A program made the position numbers and the translations under genes. A stretch of 42,305 nucleotides of DNA, taken from positions 1 through 42,305 of the forward strand of contig DUAN01000041.1 in assembly GCA_012960845.1 (NCBI GenBank), read 5' to 3'. The notes under the pieces were generated by a model. It worked only from the letters and a program-made list of their open reading frames with translations. It ran no database searches and had not been told where the DNA came from. The DNA comes from Planctomycetota bacterium. GTDB lineage: Bacteria > Planctomycetota > UBA8108 > UBA1146. Numbering within the stretch: position 1 is the stretch's first letter; every line of letters begins with the position of its first letter. Positions 41,436 through 42,305 of the stretch are shown piece after piece.

Positions 41436-42305
41436 ACCGTCTTGCCTTCATCCACGGCACCGTAAAAGTGCCAGGTCGGTCGATGGTTTCGCTTCAACTC
41501 GACATCGCTGAGGGCCGCCCGAACCATATCGATGGGGATCGAGTTATTCTTCAGCACCCGATCATGAAACTCCCGATCGCTCATCTGGCCTGAATCGACC
41601 AGTTCCCGGTGAAGTGCCATCAACTGCAGTCCACCGAGCATGTATGCCGCCTGATAGAGCGGACCGTAACTACCACTGACTGAACGGCGCACCTCTGCGG
41701 TGGCGTTGTTTCGTTCATGGCCGACATTCTCGACCAGAAAATCGATCGCTTCCTCTGCACTCATCCGTCCGAGGTGGTAACTGAGCGAGAAGATGATCCG
41801 CGCACAACGATGAGTGCGCCAGAACAGCATTCCCACGCGATTTTCTGCGGACTCTGCAAAGTCCTTGTCCCACAGCAACATCTCCCAGTAGAGAGCCCAC
41901 CCCTCCATCCAGAAGGGAGTGCCGAAACCGCGCCGATGAGTTCGATGCCTGCTGGTCATGAACCCCTGCAAGTGATGACCTGGAATCAACTCGTGATGCA
42001 CCGTGGCTCGGGCAAAGTGTCGGTTGTTCCCTCTCATGCTCATCCGCTTGTCTTCGTGCTCCATCTCGTGGGTGGGGAATGCCACCATGATCGTTTCACC
42101 ACCGAGGAAGTATGGACTGGTCTTCTGTCGTGCAGCCGACAGCATCTCCATCCTCCAGGTTTCCTTGCAAAGATCAGGAATCGTGACCAGATCTCTCTGC
42201 TCGAGAAACTCCACCGCCTCGTGAGCCAGCTCACGAATCAGGTCCGGCTGCTTCCCTGGCTCGACATGGAGTTCCTTGACGTGCTCGAGAGCTTTGCGCC
42301 AGTAG
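41420..42305 (-). CDS. DUF885 family metallo-protein, C-terminal part
   Basis: About 294 residues are visible and the frame is open to the right edge, so the N-terminus lies outside. The hallmark is VHHELIPGHHLQGFM, with H-H-E and HH as a metal site, then PFWMEGWALYWEMLLWD where the Glu is the third ligand. The remainder (VGMLFWRTHRCARIIFSLSY, HLGRMSAEEAIDFL) fits the PF05960 fold. Family members are predicted exported peptidase-like enzymes. Substrate unknown. Converges on the four-helix membrane protein gene. Confidence 0.9.
   Translation of the reverse strand, partial: YWRKALEHVKELHVEPGKQPDLIRELAHEAVEFLEQRDLVTIPDLCKETWRMEMLSAARQKTSPYFLGGETIMVAFPTHEMEHEDKRMSMRGNNRHFARATVHHELIPGHHLQGFMTSRHRTHRRGFGTPFWMEGWALYWEMLLWDKDFAESAENRVGMLFWRTHRCARIIFSLSYHLGRMSAEEAIDFLVENVGHERNNATAEVRRSVSGSYGPLYQAAYMLGGLQLMALHRELVDSGQMSDREFHDRVLKNNSIPIDMVRAALSDVELKRNHRPTWHFYGAVDEGKTVPAGE

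Overview
The window (GC-rich, dense in GATC/TCGA words) looks like a chromosome segment of a Planctomycetota-type bacterium. No taxonomic marker such as rRNA is present, so this rests on gene content: secreted proteins carrying paired dockerin-like calcium-binding repeats with a closing CG-x-DPT-x-D-x-x-x-C signature, a di-haem DUF1111 cytochrome, tandem DUF1570-type metallopeptidases, a eukaryote-like UDP-sugar pyrophosphorylase, a large ~1600-residue NAD-glutamate dehydrogenase, a degenerate protein kinase fused to a lectin-like tail, and a Planctomycetes-style ECF sigma / zinc anti-sigma pair.

Layout. Positions 1-5506 (minus): a large NAD-glutamate dehydrogenase followed by a cation diffusion facilitator that runs off the left edge. 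5746-6414 (plus): a small membrane-anchored protein of unknown role. 6441-18097 (minus): eight co-directional genes, read as nadC, a DUF2062 membrane protein, a DUF192 lipoprotein, a helix-hairpin-helix protein, uvrB, a pseudokinase membrane protein, and two paralogous secreted HEGTH metallopeptidases. Several junctions are overlapping or nearly so. 18335-23811 (plus): UDP-sugar pyrophosphorylase, a secreted TPR/repeat protein (ATGA overlap) and a cytosolic DUF4388-like/TPR protein with a disordered tail. A tRNA-Cys with a terminator follows.

24401-38000 is mainly a secretome region: a seven-repeat FG-GAP protein, a DUF1111 di-haem oxidoreductase, a beta-propeller protein, an outer-membrane-like lipoprotein, tRNA-Leu(UAA), the anti-sigma and ECF sigma pair, a PF10023 aminopeptidase-like protein, a penicillin acylase family hydrolase and an unknown secreted protein. 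Four of these share the dockerin-like module, at the C-terminus in three and at the N-terminus in the acylase. 37984-42305: a DUF188 protein, a secreted thioredoxin/SPATA20-like protein, a four-helix membrane protein behind a structured divergent promoter region, and a DUF885 metalloprotein cut by the right edge.

No prophage, insertion sequence, integrase, CRISPR array or toxin-antitoxin pair was seen. The observations I find most worth following are: a bipartite 11+11 bp non-coding motif that occurs twice, ~9.5 kb apart and inverted; the dockerin-like module family; a CTG start for uvrB in a CTGA overlap; a triplicated short motif in the tail of the DUF4388/TPR protein; a Cys-rich outer domain on the anti-sigma factor; and the pseudokinase-lectin fusion.
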